Positions 20,999-33,747 of a stretch of DNA of 64,000 bases are shown one piece after another. The stretch covers positions 72,410,994-72,474,993 of the forward strand of contig JALGPY010000001.1 in NCBI GenBank assembly GCA_023055425.1. Direction: 5' to 3'. Position 1 is the first letter of the stretch. The number at the start of each line of letters is the position of its first letter. The translations under genes and the position numbers were made by a program. The notes below the pieces were generated by a model. That model was not told where the DNA came from. It ran no database searches and worked only from the letters and a program-made list of their open reading frames with translations. Origin of the DNA: Linanthus parryae. Its lineage: Eukaryota > Streptophyta > Magnoliopsida > Ericales > Polemoniaceae.

Positions 20999-22182
20999 TG
21001 TGAGACCCCGTGACAAAAAAATATTTGAAGTAATTGATTCTCTGTTAGAAAATAGAGTTATAACTTATAAGTGGGTTGTTTGTAATGCTATTTTTGTTCT
21101 GATTTGGCACTAGATTCAATATTTGGAGGTAAATGCATGTACTCAAGAAATAGCATAGTTAATTTTGTGAATATGTGAGAACATAGTGGCTTGTGGACAT
21201 ATTATTTTCATGATCAATTTTAAAGCATCATGTATAAAGTTGACAAGTGTCCATTATTGCTTGTTTCTTAGTCATAGTTTCTTCACAGTTAGTTCATGAC
21301 CATGCTTTGTCATGCTTTGGGTAGAAGCTTATGAAATTACTGTTCTTTTTGTCCCAACTTCGGGCTGAACTAGCAACAGTGAGAAAAAAAAAGTTATATT
21401 TTCATATTTTCTTTCGGCCAGTGACATTAATGGGTTCATTTGAAAGGAGAGAGTATGAGAGAATTGGTTTGTGAGTTTGTGTCAACGTGGTCATAGCTTG
21501 GGATTGTGCAGTTATATTTTCATAGCTTGACAGAGCTCTCAGCAGAGTCATGCTTGCGGCTGTTTTGAGTCCAAGTTTTGGCTTTTCTGATTGCGAAAAA
21601 GGTAGGGGAAATCTAATTTCTAAGTTTCTGCAGTTAAAGTCTATACCTGTTTATACTGCTGGTGTGATTTTACAGCTTTTATAGCTATCTGATAATTGTT
21701 TGGTGATTGATAAATCACGTTGTTTGTGTATTTGGTGCCGCATGCTGATGTGTAATAACTGGCTGTTGTGTTAAGTAGATTTTATATTTCTACGCCAGTG
21801 GTTAGGCGGTACCTGCTGGGCTATTTTGGCTCACCCCACTATTTTACAGGTTGAGCAAAATTGGACCAGATTGCGGTGTTAATTGCTAAAGTAGATTGTT
21901 TAGCTAAAATTGTTGTTTTTAGCAGTTTTAGTAAATATATGTAATATGTCGTATTTGACCAGATATTTATAGAAATTGTCATTTTTGACGAGTTGGTGTA
22001 TTTTAATTAAATTCAGTCACGTACCAGCTTTTCAGATATTTTATTAAAAACGGGTCTAGCGGACTTGTGTGTCCTGCTGGTGGAGATTTTTGACGTCTGA
22101 AAGTGTCAGACTGGGTTGATAGTATCCGACTTTTATCGTAAATCGATAATTTTTATTAATAAATGTGTGACGGGTCGTCACA
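20999..22182 (+). repeat. 3' LTR of element A
   Basis: 1184 bp, near identical to the 5' LTR of A, with TCCAA on its right side. The differences seen are mostly single substitutions and one-base indels in homopolymers. Confidence 0.92.
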
Positions 22183-23992
22183 TCCAAGTTCCGGCCACCC
22201 AACAGTCGGAACACCATTAATTCCTGGGAGTTCCGACCCAAAACTTCGGTGACTGATTTCTCTACCATCCGGTAACCAATTTCAGCGATTTTTGGTCCGA
22301 ATCTACTTTTTTTTAACCTAAATTAGAGTTCTATAACATCAATTTTGTATGGGTATAAGGAGATTCATGAGTTCAAATTGTTGGGTGTATGGGTGGGGGT
22401 AATTTTTGTACTAAACTAAAAGATGGGGGTGACTTGTGTATGAAACATAAATGTAAGGATATGAAGTGTCATTTTCTAAACTAATTAAGTGTCAATTTGT
22501 AATGTATTGGGGATCTTGTTGTAGTTTACACAATCTAATTTTATAAATAATTTTAATATTTGTATAAATCAATTTAAAATTAGTATTTGTAATTTCTTGT
22601 AATATATATACACAAATATACGCAAATACACATTATTTTCCAACTTAGCAAAAGAATATAATGTTTTTGGCTACATTGTTATTTAATCTTTTTATCTACA
22701 AACTTATGAACTAAATACATGTAAATATTTAGCAAAAAGAGATTTTTAGATACTAGTTAATAAAATTGTTGGTTTAAATGAATAGGTACAACTACACTAG
22801 TAAAATAAGTAAAAGACAATGTTTTTATAACTTAGAAAATTAGCCACAATTAAATAGCTATAAAAGCTTTATGAGAAGTTTTATGAATTTAAAATATTTC
22901 GTAAGAAAATACGTTGTTTTAGAAATTCTCTAAATGCGAATTAATTAAAGTGGGTATTACTTATGCTATTTATTAGATAAATTACATTGTTTTATGAAAT
23001 ATTATCGTACAAGTTCAAAATACTTATAATTTGAGAGTTTATGGCTAATTGTGTATTTATTTGAATATGAGCTTTTCAACATAGAAGTATTTAGCAAACA
23101 TTCATCTAGACATTATAAATATTTACTTTATTTAAAGAAAATTAAATACACACTTTTATAATTGGCTTGAGATTTATCCTAATAAGATAGAAGAAGGGAT
23201 TTGGGTTGTCTTGAAATTTAAAATAAGTAGTTCACTTAAGGGTTTGGACTTTCGTCGCATAATTCCATTTAATGTGCTAGTTCGGACTTGAATTAATTAG
23301 TTATTATAATTTGTAGGCGACGTGTTTGTAGACGAAGACTACGTCTACCCGGGCTGCTCCATGTACTCACCCCTCTGGCAGCGACAGTCTTAGGTGGGTG
23401 CCGACACTTAAGGTCTTGGATGCATGGGATATGGTTAGATACTTATGAGATACTGTGATGGATTATTGTTATGGATTGGTTCGTTCCCCGCTACAGCTAA
23501 ATAATAAATATGGATTTTTATGAGAAAATAAAATGAATATTTGGATTTTGGAAATTCCCTAATTGGGGAAAATATTATGGTTGGAAATGGCCCTCTTGGT
23601 TATATACATATTGTGGCGATTTGAGAATGCGCTTCTAAAAAAATAATAAAAGACTAAATAAAGTGTTGGAAATTTTATCACTATTCACACTTGGTTATCG
23701 GTGATAACATATTTGCTTACTTCGTAAATGCTATCCTTTTTAATACATCAAATTGCCTCTTATCCGGTTTACGTGTTTGAGTGTACTTACTCAGCATTTC
23801 TTGCTGACTTTGGAAAAACTGCGGTCTTTGTTTTATTTTTCCCGCAGGTCTGGGAGAAGGGAGCTCGGCGGTAGGGGGTCGTTGTATCACGTAGTGTTTA
23901 ACAGTATTTTTAAATAAGCCCAACTCTTAGCTTTAATTCCACCTTGTGTAATAGTATGTAGAATATTTTGTTCAAGACATTTCACGAGTTTG

Positions 23993-23994
<2 letters not shown>

Positions 23995-24026
<32 letters not shown>
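23995..24026. repeat. (AT)n microsatellite in 5' LTR B
   Basis: About 32 bp of AT. The 3' LTR has only ATACATATATATG at the same place (31857-31869), so the array expanded or shrank after insertion. Confidence 0.9.
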
Positions 24027-24032
<6 letters not shown>

Positions 24033-24127
24033 TTTTGTTCATAATTTCCGCCGATTGATTTTAAGTAGCACCCTCCTGGGCTCTCTGGTCCGGAACGGAA
24101 AGCTTGGAAAACGAGGGGTGTTACAGG

Positions 24128-24140
24128 TGATATCAGAGCA
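24128..24140 (+). promoter_or_regulatory. Primer-binding site of element B (tRNA-iMet type)
   Basis: TGATATCAGAGCA, two bases after the LTR end TTACA. It differs from the canonical TGGTATCAGAGCC at two positions. The following GACAATCCAAAA is shared with element D. Confidence 0.8.
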
Positions 24141-27100
24141 GACAATCCAAAAGGGAATTAAAACTTGTATGGTTATATAAAATAAATTTAGGGTAAGAAA
24201 ATCTAAAATTGGAAAAGCTGATCAGGTTACGGGTAGCCTAAGTGTCAGACTTATGGTCTCATCCACCCTCATCCTTTGATACTATTATTTGGTTTAATTT
24301 GAGGGATTAATTCTTGACAGATTGATTTACAGAAGTTATTCATGTGATAGACAATAAGAAGTTTGGATTATCCGAATTAGATTCTGTATTATGAATTATA
24401 TGTTGTCCTATTTAAGGAGACAAATTATATGAATACCAATGACAAGTGTTACTCCTGAAATGGAGAATCGATATTATGAAATATGAGAATTAGATTCTGG
24501 ATCGCGGCGGATACCTCGATTAATTTGAGAAGATGAGCTGCAGGTGTACCATTGAGAATAGATAAATGATACATGTTTTGCTCTCGATGTGATGTATGAT
24601 ACTTTATACGGAGTACTTGTGAGGTATAGACAGATAATTATGAATTTATGAGTTGATTTACTCAAATCCATGAAAATGTGATAGGGTAAACAATAGTACA
24701 ATAGGTGATGACATGGTAATATGACTAACAGACCACTACGGTATTGCGCTAGGAAGATTCGACATGAACATACTGCTCATAACAGTAACCACATGGAGTG
24801 ATCCCTCGTTCGATATTAATGTTGGTAAGGTAGGAGACTCCTATAAGAACTCTGAGGTGGAGTATCGGATTTCGACCATTGAAAAATTTGGGCTTAAGAG
24901 ACGGAAGGGAATGTTAAGATTTGAATAGTGAAACCCAGATTCGTTAATTAGATTTGTAAAGACTTTGATGGCATACTAGAGGTACTGGTTGGGGTGATAA
25001 TTTGGACTTATGGGTCAATAATGAGTTATTTCTGGTGATCAATGAGAGTTTATCTTAGAAGCGATCGAGGAAGTTCCCACCCACCCTCGCCTAAGATAAG
25101 AAATTACGAGATCAACCCGTCGTTTCAGCTAGATTATTACAGCTTTAGTTATTAAATAGTTGATTGCGGCCTACTTCTCTATGAATTGTACTCGGGAGAC
25201 AATACTAGACTGAGTAGTCATATATTTTTTGAGAGCTTCAATGATATTTAACGATTCAAAAATTTAGGGGTTACTTGGAGTCTGTTTACCCTAATATTAC
25301 TTGAGAACCGGATGTCTATTTAGTTTTCGAGTATAGGAATCGCTTGGGAAAACTGATCATTAACTGCAGAATGAGTACTGCTAGAACACTAATAATTGTC
25401 TACAAGAGTTGTGTACAGCTTATGACAGATCAAGTGAGGTTTATTTGGAAGTTGCGCATATGCTGTCATCTTAATATTGGAGTTTTGTCCTGGAAATTAT
25501 TTTGGAAGCTTAACTTAGATTTTGGAAGTTTATATTTGAAACCTGTAATTACATGACTTCTACTCTGGGAGATATTAGTTTCTATACCTTGTGGTGCTTG
25601 GGGAAAATGTTGTAAATTCTTTAACTTCGCACTGTTCAGCTTGTGATTTGTGGTATGAACTTCATGGAGATGATGATATCAGTTACTAAGGGTATGTTAC
25701 GAAAAACTTGGAGTCCGTGTTGGAAATTGGAGGCATGTTATAGCTTTATGTTTGGAAATTTTTCACATACATGAGGTCGATTAGTGTTTCATGTTATTTG
25801 ATTGAATTGTTATGAACCCACGTTAATGAGGCGAGTAACAAGTTTAGACATGGAGAATTTACGAATTTAATTCGTTCGTTTGGGGTTTGATTACAACACT
25901 AGGTGAAATCGTATGGGTACTGATCATGTGAATGGAACAAAAAGTATTTAGCTTTCGTTATTTGAAACAATTAGTTATCAAAATATTTTCCAAGGTACTC
26001 ACAAGTACTAGGCTTATAGAGGAACCTACCATGAGCTTCAGATACGGTCTTAAGACATAGCTAGAAACTCCAAGAGTAGGCAATTCGGTAGCATATTTTC
26101 ACAAATAACCAGCTATAGAGTTAAGAACTCTGTTAATTTCGAATTTCTTTGAAAGATGATTACATATTTATATGAATAGGCAATACGTGATAAGGCAAAA
26201 TCTTGGGCAAAGGAATAATGTGTTGTACGTGATATGTTGTTCAGACTATGACACTTGGATAGCCGATCAGGCTTACTTGAAGAAATTAATTTGAGATTTT
26301 GGCAAGACATCTTGGTAGAGTCACACTCCGGTTGCCCGATATGGGCCAATGTTAAATTTCAAAGAAGAGGAAAGAGGTGTAACATAATAACTTGTACGAA
26401 CATTTCATGTTTAGCTGATTGTACTTTAGAAATGATTGTGACACTCATCCACGTGTTATATTACATCTATGTGCATCTTATATGTTATCTTGCCTTTACC
26501 TGTATCAACGATAGATTGAGAAGGGATTCACTAGTTCATATTGTAGAAAGTGGGCTAAATAGAGCACACATTTACAACAATAGGAAGAGTCATAAATCAG
26601 ACACCCTTAAAAATGATTAGAATCGCAAAGCTCGTCAGGCTTTCTAAATAACACAAATGAGACAAGGAGATAACCCAAACCAGAGTCAACTTACAACAAA
26701 ATAATCTTAGGGGTTCAGAATCATTTGCTAAGAAATAGATTTCTATAGCAATAGAAATGCGACAAGAGGAATCGTGAATGAATTTGGTTGTTGATATGAT
26801 AGAGAATACTCAATATAATATGGACTAGTAAGTCATTACGAAAACTGTTTTGAGTTATATAACATAGTAATATGTCTTACTAGTTTAAGTTTTCCACCCT
26901 TGTAGCATATACTCTTCACATAAATTCTATTTGAACTTTTTTTTTATTAAAAAAGTGGTGTTGAGTTTTCCACTAAATTTTGATTTAAGTAATGGTTCGC
27001 GAAGGTTATTGAGATCTTAGTGAATTACTTGGAGTTTGGCTTTCGCAATCGTGCTTTCTGTATTCATTTATCGCGAAAGTTTAAGATTCGTGGACGACAT

Positions 27101-28019
27101 CGCATATCTTGGTTCGATGGCTAGGTTCCAAAGAGTAAGAATAATCGTATTACCAAATGGTCTTGTTCACTATCTTCTTCGATCCTTTGTTGGAATAAAC
27201 GAATTTATTTGTGTGGCTACGAAGTCAATAGTTGCTTGAGGCGTTACTGTTGAAGTTTTGTTATGAAACTATTACTAGAGGGGCATAATTTTAGATTTAC
27301 CTTCAGATTCAGGCAACCCATAGGATTATGCATTCTTTATCATGATAGTATTTCCTAGTTCATTCATTGGGTTATGTTATGGACAACCAATAATAACAAA
27401 TACACTTTTGAAATGGCTTTAGAGGTTGGGTGTCTATGGGATGCTTCAACTTCAGTAATAGCGTTACAAGTAGGCTTAATCTACTGAATTAGAGTACAGA
27501 TTGGAGTCCGACCACAAAATATTTATTTAGGGTTATAGGACGTTCGTTTACTTATCAGCTATTTCTAAATATAATACTGTGATCGAGACGTGAGAGTTAG
27601 TAGAAATAATGTCTTACCTCGTAAACCAACCTCCAACCAGATGATCAAGGAATGGATAGACAACCTAAATGTCATTTAAAGTCGTAGGATCCTGGAGGAT
27701 ACCTTAATTCCTGGTTCACAGTTAGGAACATAAACATAATTCCAATAATATTTCCTAGACAAAAACATCGCGACATTCGACCTGAGATGAAGAACGAGGT
27801 GACCTGAGTTCCGGGGACGTCACTCTCCTAAGGGGGATATAATGTAACCCTTTGAAATTTTCTTACCATGACCCTTCATGCCCTCATATTAAGTATTCAC
27901 ACATTGCATCGTTTAAGTATTAACACGGCTGCATATACATCATACCTATATAATGGTTATACTAAACGTTCGTCGAGTATTGGTTCGGTATTTGGTTTAA
28001 GCTTCGAGGATGAAGCCTT
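24141..28019 (+). other. Non-coding interior of element B
   Basis: 3.9 kb with only short ORFs (none above ~120 codons, none with a recognisable domain). Near 27815-27842 there is TTCCGGGGACGTCACTCTCC, AAGGGGGATATAA and TGTAACCC, which resembles the 3' end plus LTR start of another Ty3/gypsy element. The interior may therefore derive from a decayed autonomous element. I see nothing else. Confidence 0.6.
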
Positions 28020-28036
28020 GTTTAAGGGGGGAAGGA
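28020..28036 (+). promoter_or_regulatory. Polypurine tract of element B
   Basis: TTTAAGGGGGGAAGGA directly before the TGTAATACCC start of the 3' LTR; the second-strand priming site. Confidence 0.8.
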
Positions 28037-31000
28037 TGTAATACCCCCGATATTTAAATAAGAAGGTAATTTAATAATTTTGATATAGTTTGGGGGTTAT
28101 AGTTGGGATTTAAAGAAGTTATAAGTTGATTGAATTAAAGAATGGGGTCGCAACTGTAGTTTTGAGAAAGTTATAAAGTGGTTGGTTAAAAAAATTTGGG
28201 GGATAATTGTAGTTTATCGAAACTGAAACCTAATTTGATTAAAAGGTTGGTGAGGTGTTTGTATTTTATATAAATAATTGTATGTATATACGTATAAAAT
28301 TATTGTCTACAACATGTATTTCATCTAACCCAACCTGTAAAACAGTATAACTTGGTGTACTTTATACATACCCGTATTTATTCTCAACCCGACCCAGTAA
28401 CCCGTTATTATTTGTACGTATATCTCATATAACCCGTATTTTTCTATAACTCGACCCGAACCCAACTCACAACCCGGTTGGGTAAAGAAATTTCCCATTT
28501 TTTTTCATACCCGATCCATATCTTTCTCTTTCTCATCCACTCTTCTATTTATTCTCATCCTCCTTGTTTTTCTTATACGGAAACACCTCCTAACCTCCCT
28601 CCTCTTTGTCTCACCCGAACCCATCACCACCACAATCAACACCACCACCATAACAGCGCCCATCACCACCACCAACATCTCCTTCATCACAACCATCTAT
28701 GCCCCCTCTCAATCTCTCTGCCTCCCTCTCAATCCACTGCAGCAACAGCAACAGCAAGAACAAACCAGCACCACCACCACAGCCGGCCTCACCATCACCA
28801 CCACACCCGTCATAAACTCCAGCGACTAATTTCCATCACCACCCCTTATATTCTCCTCCTCTATTTCTCTCTCTCTCTCTCTCTCTCTCTATCTAAATCT
28901 ATATTTCTCTCTCCCTCTCTCTCTCTCTCTCCCTCTCTGGTCGCCTAAAACAGAGCAGCAAGCAGCAGCAGTTGCAGCGGCGGCAAAAGCCACCGCCCAA
29001 CCAGACCCGGAGACCCGATCCAACGGGAAGCCAGCTGCCGGCATCCCATGCTCCCTTTTTCCTTTCGGCGAGCTCCCCACACCCGTAGAGGGACGACCGA
29101 GCCTAGGTGGTCCAAGTTCCGGCCACCCAACAGCCGGAACACCATTAATTCCGGCGAGCTCTGACCCAAAACTTCGGCGGCTGATTTCTCTACCATCCGG
29201 TAACCAATTTCAGCGATTTTTGATCTTAATCTACTTCCTTTGACCTAAATTAGAGTTCTATAACATCAAATTCGTATGGTTATAAGGAGATTAATGAGTT
29301 GAAATTGTTGGGGGTATGGCTGGGGGTGATTTTTGTACTAAACTAAAAGATGGAGGTGACTTGTGTATGAAACAGAAACGTAAGGATATGAAGTGTCATT
29401 TCCTAAGCTAATTAAGTGTCAATTCGTAATGTATTGGGGATCTTGTTGTAGTTTACACAATCTGATTTTGTAAATAAGTTTAATATTTGTATAAATCAAT
29501 TTAAAACTAGTATTTGTAATTTCGTGTAATATATATATACACATATACGCAAATACACATTATTTTACAACTTAGCAAAAGAATATAATATTTTTGGCTA
29601 TGCTGTTATTTAATTTTTTTATCTACAAACTTATTAACTAAATACGTGTAAATATTTAGCAAAATGAGATTTTTCGATACTAATTAATAAAATTGTTGGT
29701 TTAAATGAATATGTACAACTACACTAGTAAAATAAGTAAATTTCAATGTTTTTATAACGTAGAAAATTAGCCACAATTAAATAACTATAAAAGCTTTATG
29801 ATAAGTGTAGATAGTGCTTTCTGAGCTGACAGATCTTGGCCACGTGGCAACCATCTAGCACACCATATTGTGCTCCACACACACTGGATCACCATCCGTG
29901 CTGATCCATGTGGGGGCTGCGAGACAGGGCCCTCGCATACCACTGCACGGGACTTGTAGGGACTTAGTGGTTTGGAGGCTAGAGTAAGTCCTGTCGCGTG
30001 CGAGCCAAGCCCGCACGCGACCTTTAGTAACTGCTTTTGAGAAATTTATGGCACGAGCTCCATAAACCCGGTCAATCCGGTCAAACCCGGTCAACCTCAT
30101 AACGGTTCCGGTATTCGCGCATAACGTGCTGTAACGGTCCCTATATAGGCGGACGAATGTGCCGTTGCGGTTAAGCTAATTAAGCCGCCATTGATGGGCG
30201 CATTAACCACACTGCAACGGTCACATTCTCCGTTATATATAGGACGTTAACCTTTCCATACAGAGGAGAACACACTAGCCATACGCGGAAGCTCTGCCAA
30301 ACCTCTGTCTCTCTCTCAGACATTACTACTGCCTTACTCTCTCCCTACACACAACCCAACTCTTCCTGTGCCATCTCTGATCCTCTACTTACGGTGTACA
30401 TGGAGTTCTCCCGCCGGAATCTCTTGTGCACAGTAAGTTTTATGAATTAAAATATATTGTAAGAAAAGACGTTGTTTTAGAAATTCTCTAAACGTGAATT
30501 AATTAAATTGGGTATTACTTATGCTAGTTATTAGATAAATTACATTGTTTTATGAAATATTATCTTACAAGTTCAAAATAATTATAATTTGAGAGTTTAT
30601 GGCTGATTTAGCAAAATACTTATTTGAATATGATCTTTTCAACATAGAAGTATTTAGCAAACATTCATCTATATAGACATTATAAATATTTACTTTATTT
30701 TAAGAAAAATAAATACACACTTCTTATAATTGGCTTGAGATTTATCCTAAGAAGATAGAAGAAGGGATTTGGGTTGTTTTGAAATTTAAAATAAGTAGTT
30801 CACTTAAGGGTTTGGACTTTCGTCGCATAATTCAATTTAACGTGCTAGTTGGGACTTGAATTGATTAGATATTATAATTTGTAGGCGACGTGTTCGTAGA
30901 CGAAGGCTACGTCTACCCGTAGGAGCTATAACTTGATAATTGCTGTTGCGATTTGAGGTGAGTAAACATGCCTTACCTAATGTGCCCGTCCCCCTTTCGT

Positions 31001-31967
31001 GTCCAAATATTTTATAAATACTATGTCTCAAAATGTGGTTTGTGATATACGTGTTGATGTGAGATTTCAATTATGTGCCCAACTGTTTTCTTTCAAACTT
31101 ATCACATGGAAAATAATAATGTGTAATAACGTAAAGTGGAAACAGTTGTGCGGCGGAACAGTTTTTGGATTTGGATACTTATATATTTTTGCTCGGTTGC
31201 AATTAGCCCCGGACTGCTCCATGTACTCACCCCTCAGGCCGCGAGAAGTCTTAGGGGGGTGCCGGCACTAAAGGTCTTGGATGAATGGGATATGATTGGA
31301 TACTTATGAGATATTGTGATGGATTATGGTTATGGATTGGTTCTATCCCCACTACAACTAAATAATAAATATGGATTTTTATGAGAAAGTAAGAATATTT
31401 GGATTCTGAAAATTCCCTAATTGGGGAAAATGTTATGGTTGAAAATGACCCTCTTGGTTATATACATATTGTGGCGATTTGAGAATGCACTTATAAGAAG
31501 ATACTAATAAAAGATTATATAAAGAGTTGGAAATTTTATCTCTATTCACACTTGGTTATCAATGATAGCATATTTGCTTACTTCGTAAATGCTATCCTTG
31601 TTTAGTAAATAAAATTGTCTCTTATCCGGTTTACGTGTTAAGGTGTACTTACTCAGCATTTCTTGCTGACTTTGGAAAAACAGCGGTCTTTGTTTTATTT
31701 AGCCCGCATGTCTAGGAGATTGGAGCTCGGCGTAAGGGGATCACGGTATCACGTATTGCTTAATAGTAGTTTTAAATAAGCCGAACTCTTAGCTTTAGTT
31801 CCACCTTGTGTAATAGTATGTAGAATATTTTCTTCAAGACATTTCACGAGTTTGTAATACATATATATGCCATGTTTTGTTCTCGATTTCCGCCAATTCA
31901 TTTTAAGTAGCACCCTCCTGGGCTCTCCGGTCCGGAACGAAAAGCTTGGGAAACGAGGGGTGTTACA
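28037..31967 (+). repeat. 3' LTR of element B (contains a solo LTR of family C)
   Basis: From TGTAATACCCCCGATATT to GGGGTGTTACA, followed by the target repeat GAGAG. It is more complete than the 5' LTR: it keeps the section with CGTGTCCAAATATTTTATAA (30918-31208) that the 5' copy lost. CT runs lie at 28867-28888 and 28909-28931. Confidence 0.88.
29806..30432 (+). mobile_element. Solo LTR of family C
   Basis: 627 bp, from TGTAGATAGTGCTTTC to CTTGTGCACA, the same ends as both LTRs of element C. It lies within LTR B at a point where the other LTR B reads straight through (22876-22882). The flanks are ATAAG (left) and GTAAG (right), a 5-bp duplication with one change. There is no internal sequence, so it is a recombination product. 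Confidence 0.9.
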
Positions 31968-33404
31968 GAGAGCCTGATCCTTGGAAACCAAGGAAGAGAT
32001 TCAAATATCGCTCATCTCATCTTGCTGATAATATTATTTCTGATCCAACCACTGGTACACAAACCAGATCACAGTTGAAAAATCTTTGTGCTTTTAATGC
32101 TTTTATCTCTCTTGTAGAACCTAAAACTGTGAAGGAAGCTTTACAAGAAGCATACTGGATTATATCTATGAAGAGTGAACTCAATGAGTTTGAAAGGAAC
32201 AAGTTTTGGAATCTAGTTCCTCCACCAAGAAATTAGTCTGTCATTGGTACCAGATGGGTATTCAGAAACAAGTTATATGATAATGGAAAGGTCATCAGGA
32301 ACAAATCTAGATTGATAGCTCAAGGCTACAATCAAGAAGAAGGTATTGACTATGAAGAAACATTTTCTCCTTTTTCCAGGTCAGAAGCAATTAGAATTCT
32401 ACTTGCATTTGCCTCTCACAAGAACATGAAACTCTTTCAAATGGATGTGAAGTGTGCATTTTTAAATGACTATTTGAAAGAAGTAGTTTATGTTGCTCAA
32501 CCTCCAGGTTTTGAAAATGACAAGTTTCCAGATCATGTTTACAAACTTTACAAGCCTCTTTATAGTTTGAAACAAGCTCCGAGAGCTTGGTATGAAAGAT
32601 TGTCAAAATTTCTAATGGAAAATGATTTCAAAAGATGATTAGTAGATAAGACCTTTTTCATAAAGACTCGTGAGAAAGACATGCTTGTAGTTCAAATTTA
32701 TGTTGACGATATTTTGTTTGGAGCTACTAATGATTTCTTGTGCAAGGAAATCTCAGTTCTTATGAGAAGGGAATTTGAAATGAGCTTGATGGGAGAATTG
32801 AACTTCTTTCTTAGACTTAAAATTCATCAGTTGAAGAAAGGAATATTCCTACATCAAAGCAAGTACAAAAGAGATTTGCTAAACAAGTATAATATGTCCC
32901 AATCCAAAGGGATCAAGACCCCCATGAGTTCTACACTGTCTTTAACAAAGATGAATCTGGTAAGAGTGTGAATGTGAAAGAGTATAGAGGTATGATTGGA
33001 TCATTACTCTATCTCACAACTAGTAGACCAGATATCATGTTCAGTGTTTGTATGTGTGCTAGATTTCAAGTTGATCTTAAAGAATCACACCTGACTACAG
33101 TTAAGAGAATATTCAGATATCTCAATGGTACCAAGGACTTAAGGATTTGGTATCCTAAAAAATCTAACTTCTCTTTCTGTGGCTATTTTGAATTTGCAGG
33201 ATATAAAGTTGATAGAAAGAGTACATCAGGATGCTGTCAATTTCTTGGATCATCTTTAATCAGCTGGCATTCAAAGAAGCAAAACTCAGTTGCACTATCA
33301 ACAGCAGAAGTTTAATACATAGCAGCTGGAGCTTGCTGTTCACAAGTGTTATGGATAGCACAACAAATGAGAGACCTTGTATTTGATTTCAGAGATATAC
33401 CTAT
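31968..33404 (+). pseudogene. Copia F linker, reverse transcriptase and start of RNase H
   Basis: Starts at the GAGAG site and reads RSQLKNLCAFNAFISLVEPK, then RVFRNK-type and RLIAQGYNQEEGIDYEETFS, the fingers/palm of copia RT, then QMDVKCAFLN with the first catalytic Asp and YVDDILFGA with the second pair at ~32700. Further on come LLYLTTSRPDIMFSVCMCAR and KSTSGCCQFLGSSLISWHSK, typical of the copia RNase H region. In-frame stops lie at 32234 (TAG), 32636 (TGA) and 33313 (TAA), with a frameshift near 32960. It ends at the CCTAT target site of element C and continues at 48049. Confidence 0.9.
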
Positions 33405-33668
33405 TGTAGATAGTGCTTTCTGAGCTGACAGATCTTGGCCACGTGGCAACCATCTAGCACACCATATTGTGCTCCACACACACTGGATCACCAGCCGCGC
33501 TGATCCATGTGGGGGCTGCGAGACAGAGCCCTCGCATACCACTGCACGGGACTTGTAGGGACTTAGTGGTTTGGAGGCTAGAGTAAGTCCTGTCGCGTGC
33601 GAGCCAAGCCCGCGCGCGACCTTTAGTAACTGCTTTTGAGAGATTTATGGCACGAGCTCCATAAACCC

Positions 33669-33693
33669 GGTCAATCCGGTCAAACCCGGTCAA
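33669..33693 (-). promoter_or_regulatory. Three W-box-like TTGACC motifs in LTR C
   Basis: GGTCAA at 33669-33674, 33678-33683 and 33688-33693, that is TTGACC on the minus strand, spaced 9 and 10 bp. TTGAC(C/T) is the core recognised by WRKY factors. The cluster lies about 50 bp upstream of the first TATA-like box. The solo LTR copy has three, while the 3' LTR has two because of a 9-bp deletion. Function is inferred. Confidence 0.5.
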
Positions 33694-33740
33694 CCTCATA
33701 ACGGTTCCGGTATTCGCGCATAACGTGCTGTAACGGTCCC

Positions 33741-33747
33741 TATATAG
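33741..33747 (+). promoter_or_regulatory. TATA-like box in LTR C
   Basis: TATATAG within GGTCCCTATATAGGCGG. A second candidate, TATATATAGG, lies ~90 bp downstream. Which one is used cannot be told from sequence. Confidence 0.5.

Larger units (their letters stand above)
15983..22182 (+). mobile_element. Element A: 6.2 kb non-autonomous LTR element with extra internal LTR copies
   Basis: Flanked by TCCAA (15978-15982 and 22183-22187). Terminal LTRs 15983-17166 and 20999-22182 are both 1184 bp, start TGTGAGACCCCGTGACAAAA and end GGGTCGTCACA; I count roughly 11 substitutions between them, so insertion is recent. A PBS (TGGTATCAGAGCC) follows LTR1. Before LTR2 lies TTTCGAGACGAAATTTTTAT, the usual pol/3' end signature of plant Ty3/gypsy (Tekay/Del-like) elements. 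There is no gag-pol. The interior instead holds two more, diverged LTR copies, each followed by the same PBS and leader. Confidence 0.9.
14916..24125 (+). repeat. 5' LTR of element B (contains element A)
   Basis: Outer parts 14916-15982 and 22183-24125 align with 28037-29104 and 29110-31967. The order of sections is an AT-rich start, a repeated AACCCGACCC-type stretch, a CT microsatellite, a GC-rich leader-like block, a long AT-rich block and a terminal GGGGTGTTACA. Element A interrupts it at TCCAA. Confidence 0.88.
14916..31967 (+). mobile_element. Element B: long-LTR, non-coding retrotransposon (LARD-like)
   Basis: 5' LTR 14916-24125 (about 3.0 kb once the nested element A is subtracted), interior 24126-28036, 3' LTR 28037-31967 (about 3.3 kb without the nested solo LTR). 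The target duplication GAGAG is intact at 14911-14915 and 31968-31972. LTRs begin TGT(T/A)ATACCC.GATATTT and end GGGGTGTTACA. An iMet-type PBS follows the 5' LTR and a polypurine tract precedes the 3' LTR. The 3.9 kb interior has no gag-pol, so the element must have moved with proteins supplied in trans. By eye the LTRs differ by about 7% in the first 340 bp. The 5' LTR also lacks ~290 bp near 23357 that the 3' copy has at 30918-31208. Confidence 0.88.

Noticed and set aside
26255..26620. 121-codon ORF in the interior of element B
   Set aside because: No retroelement or other motif; length is within chance for a 3.9 kb AT-rich interior.
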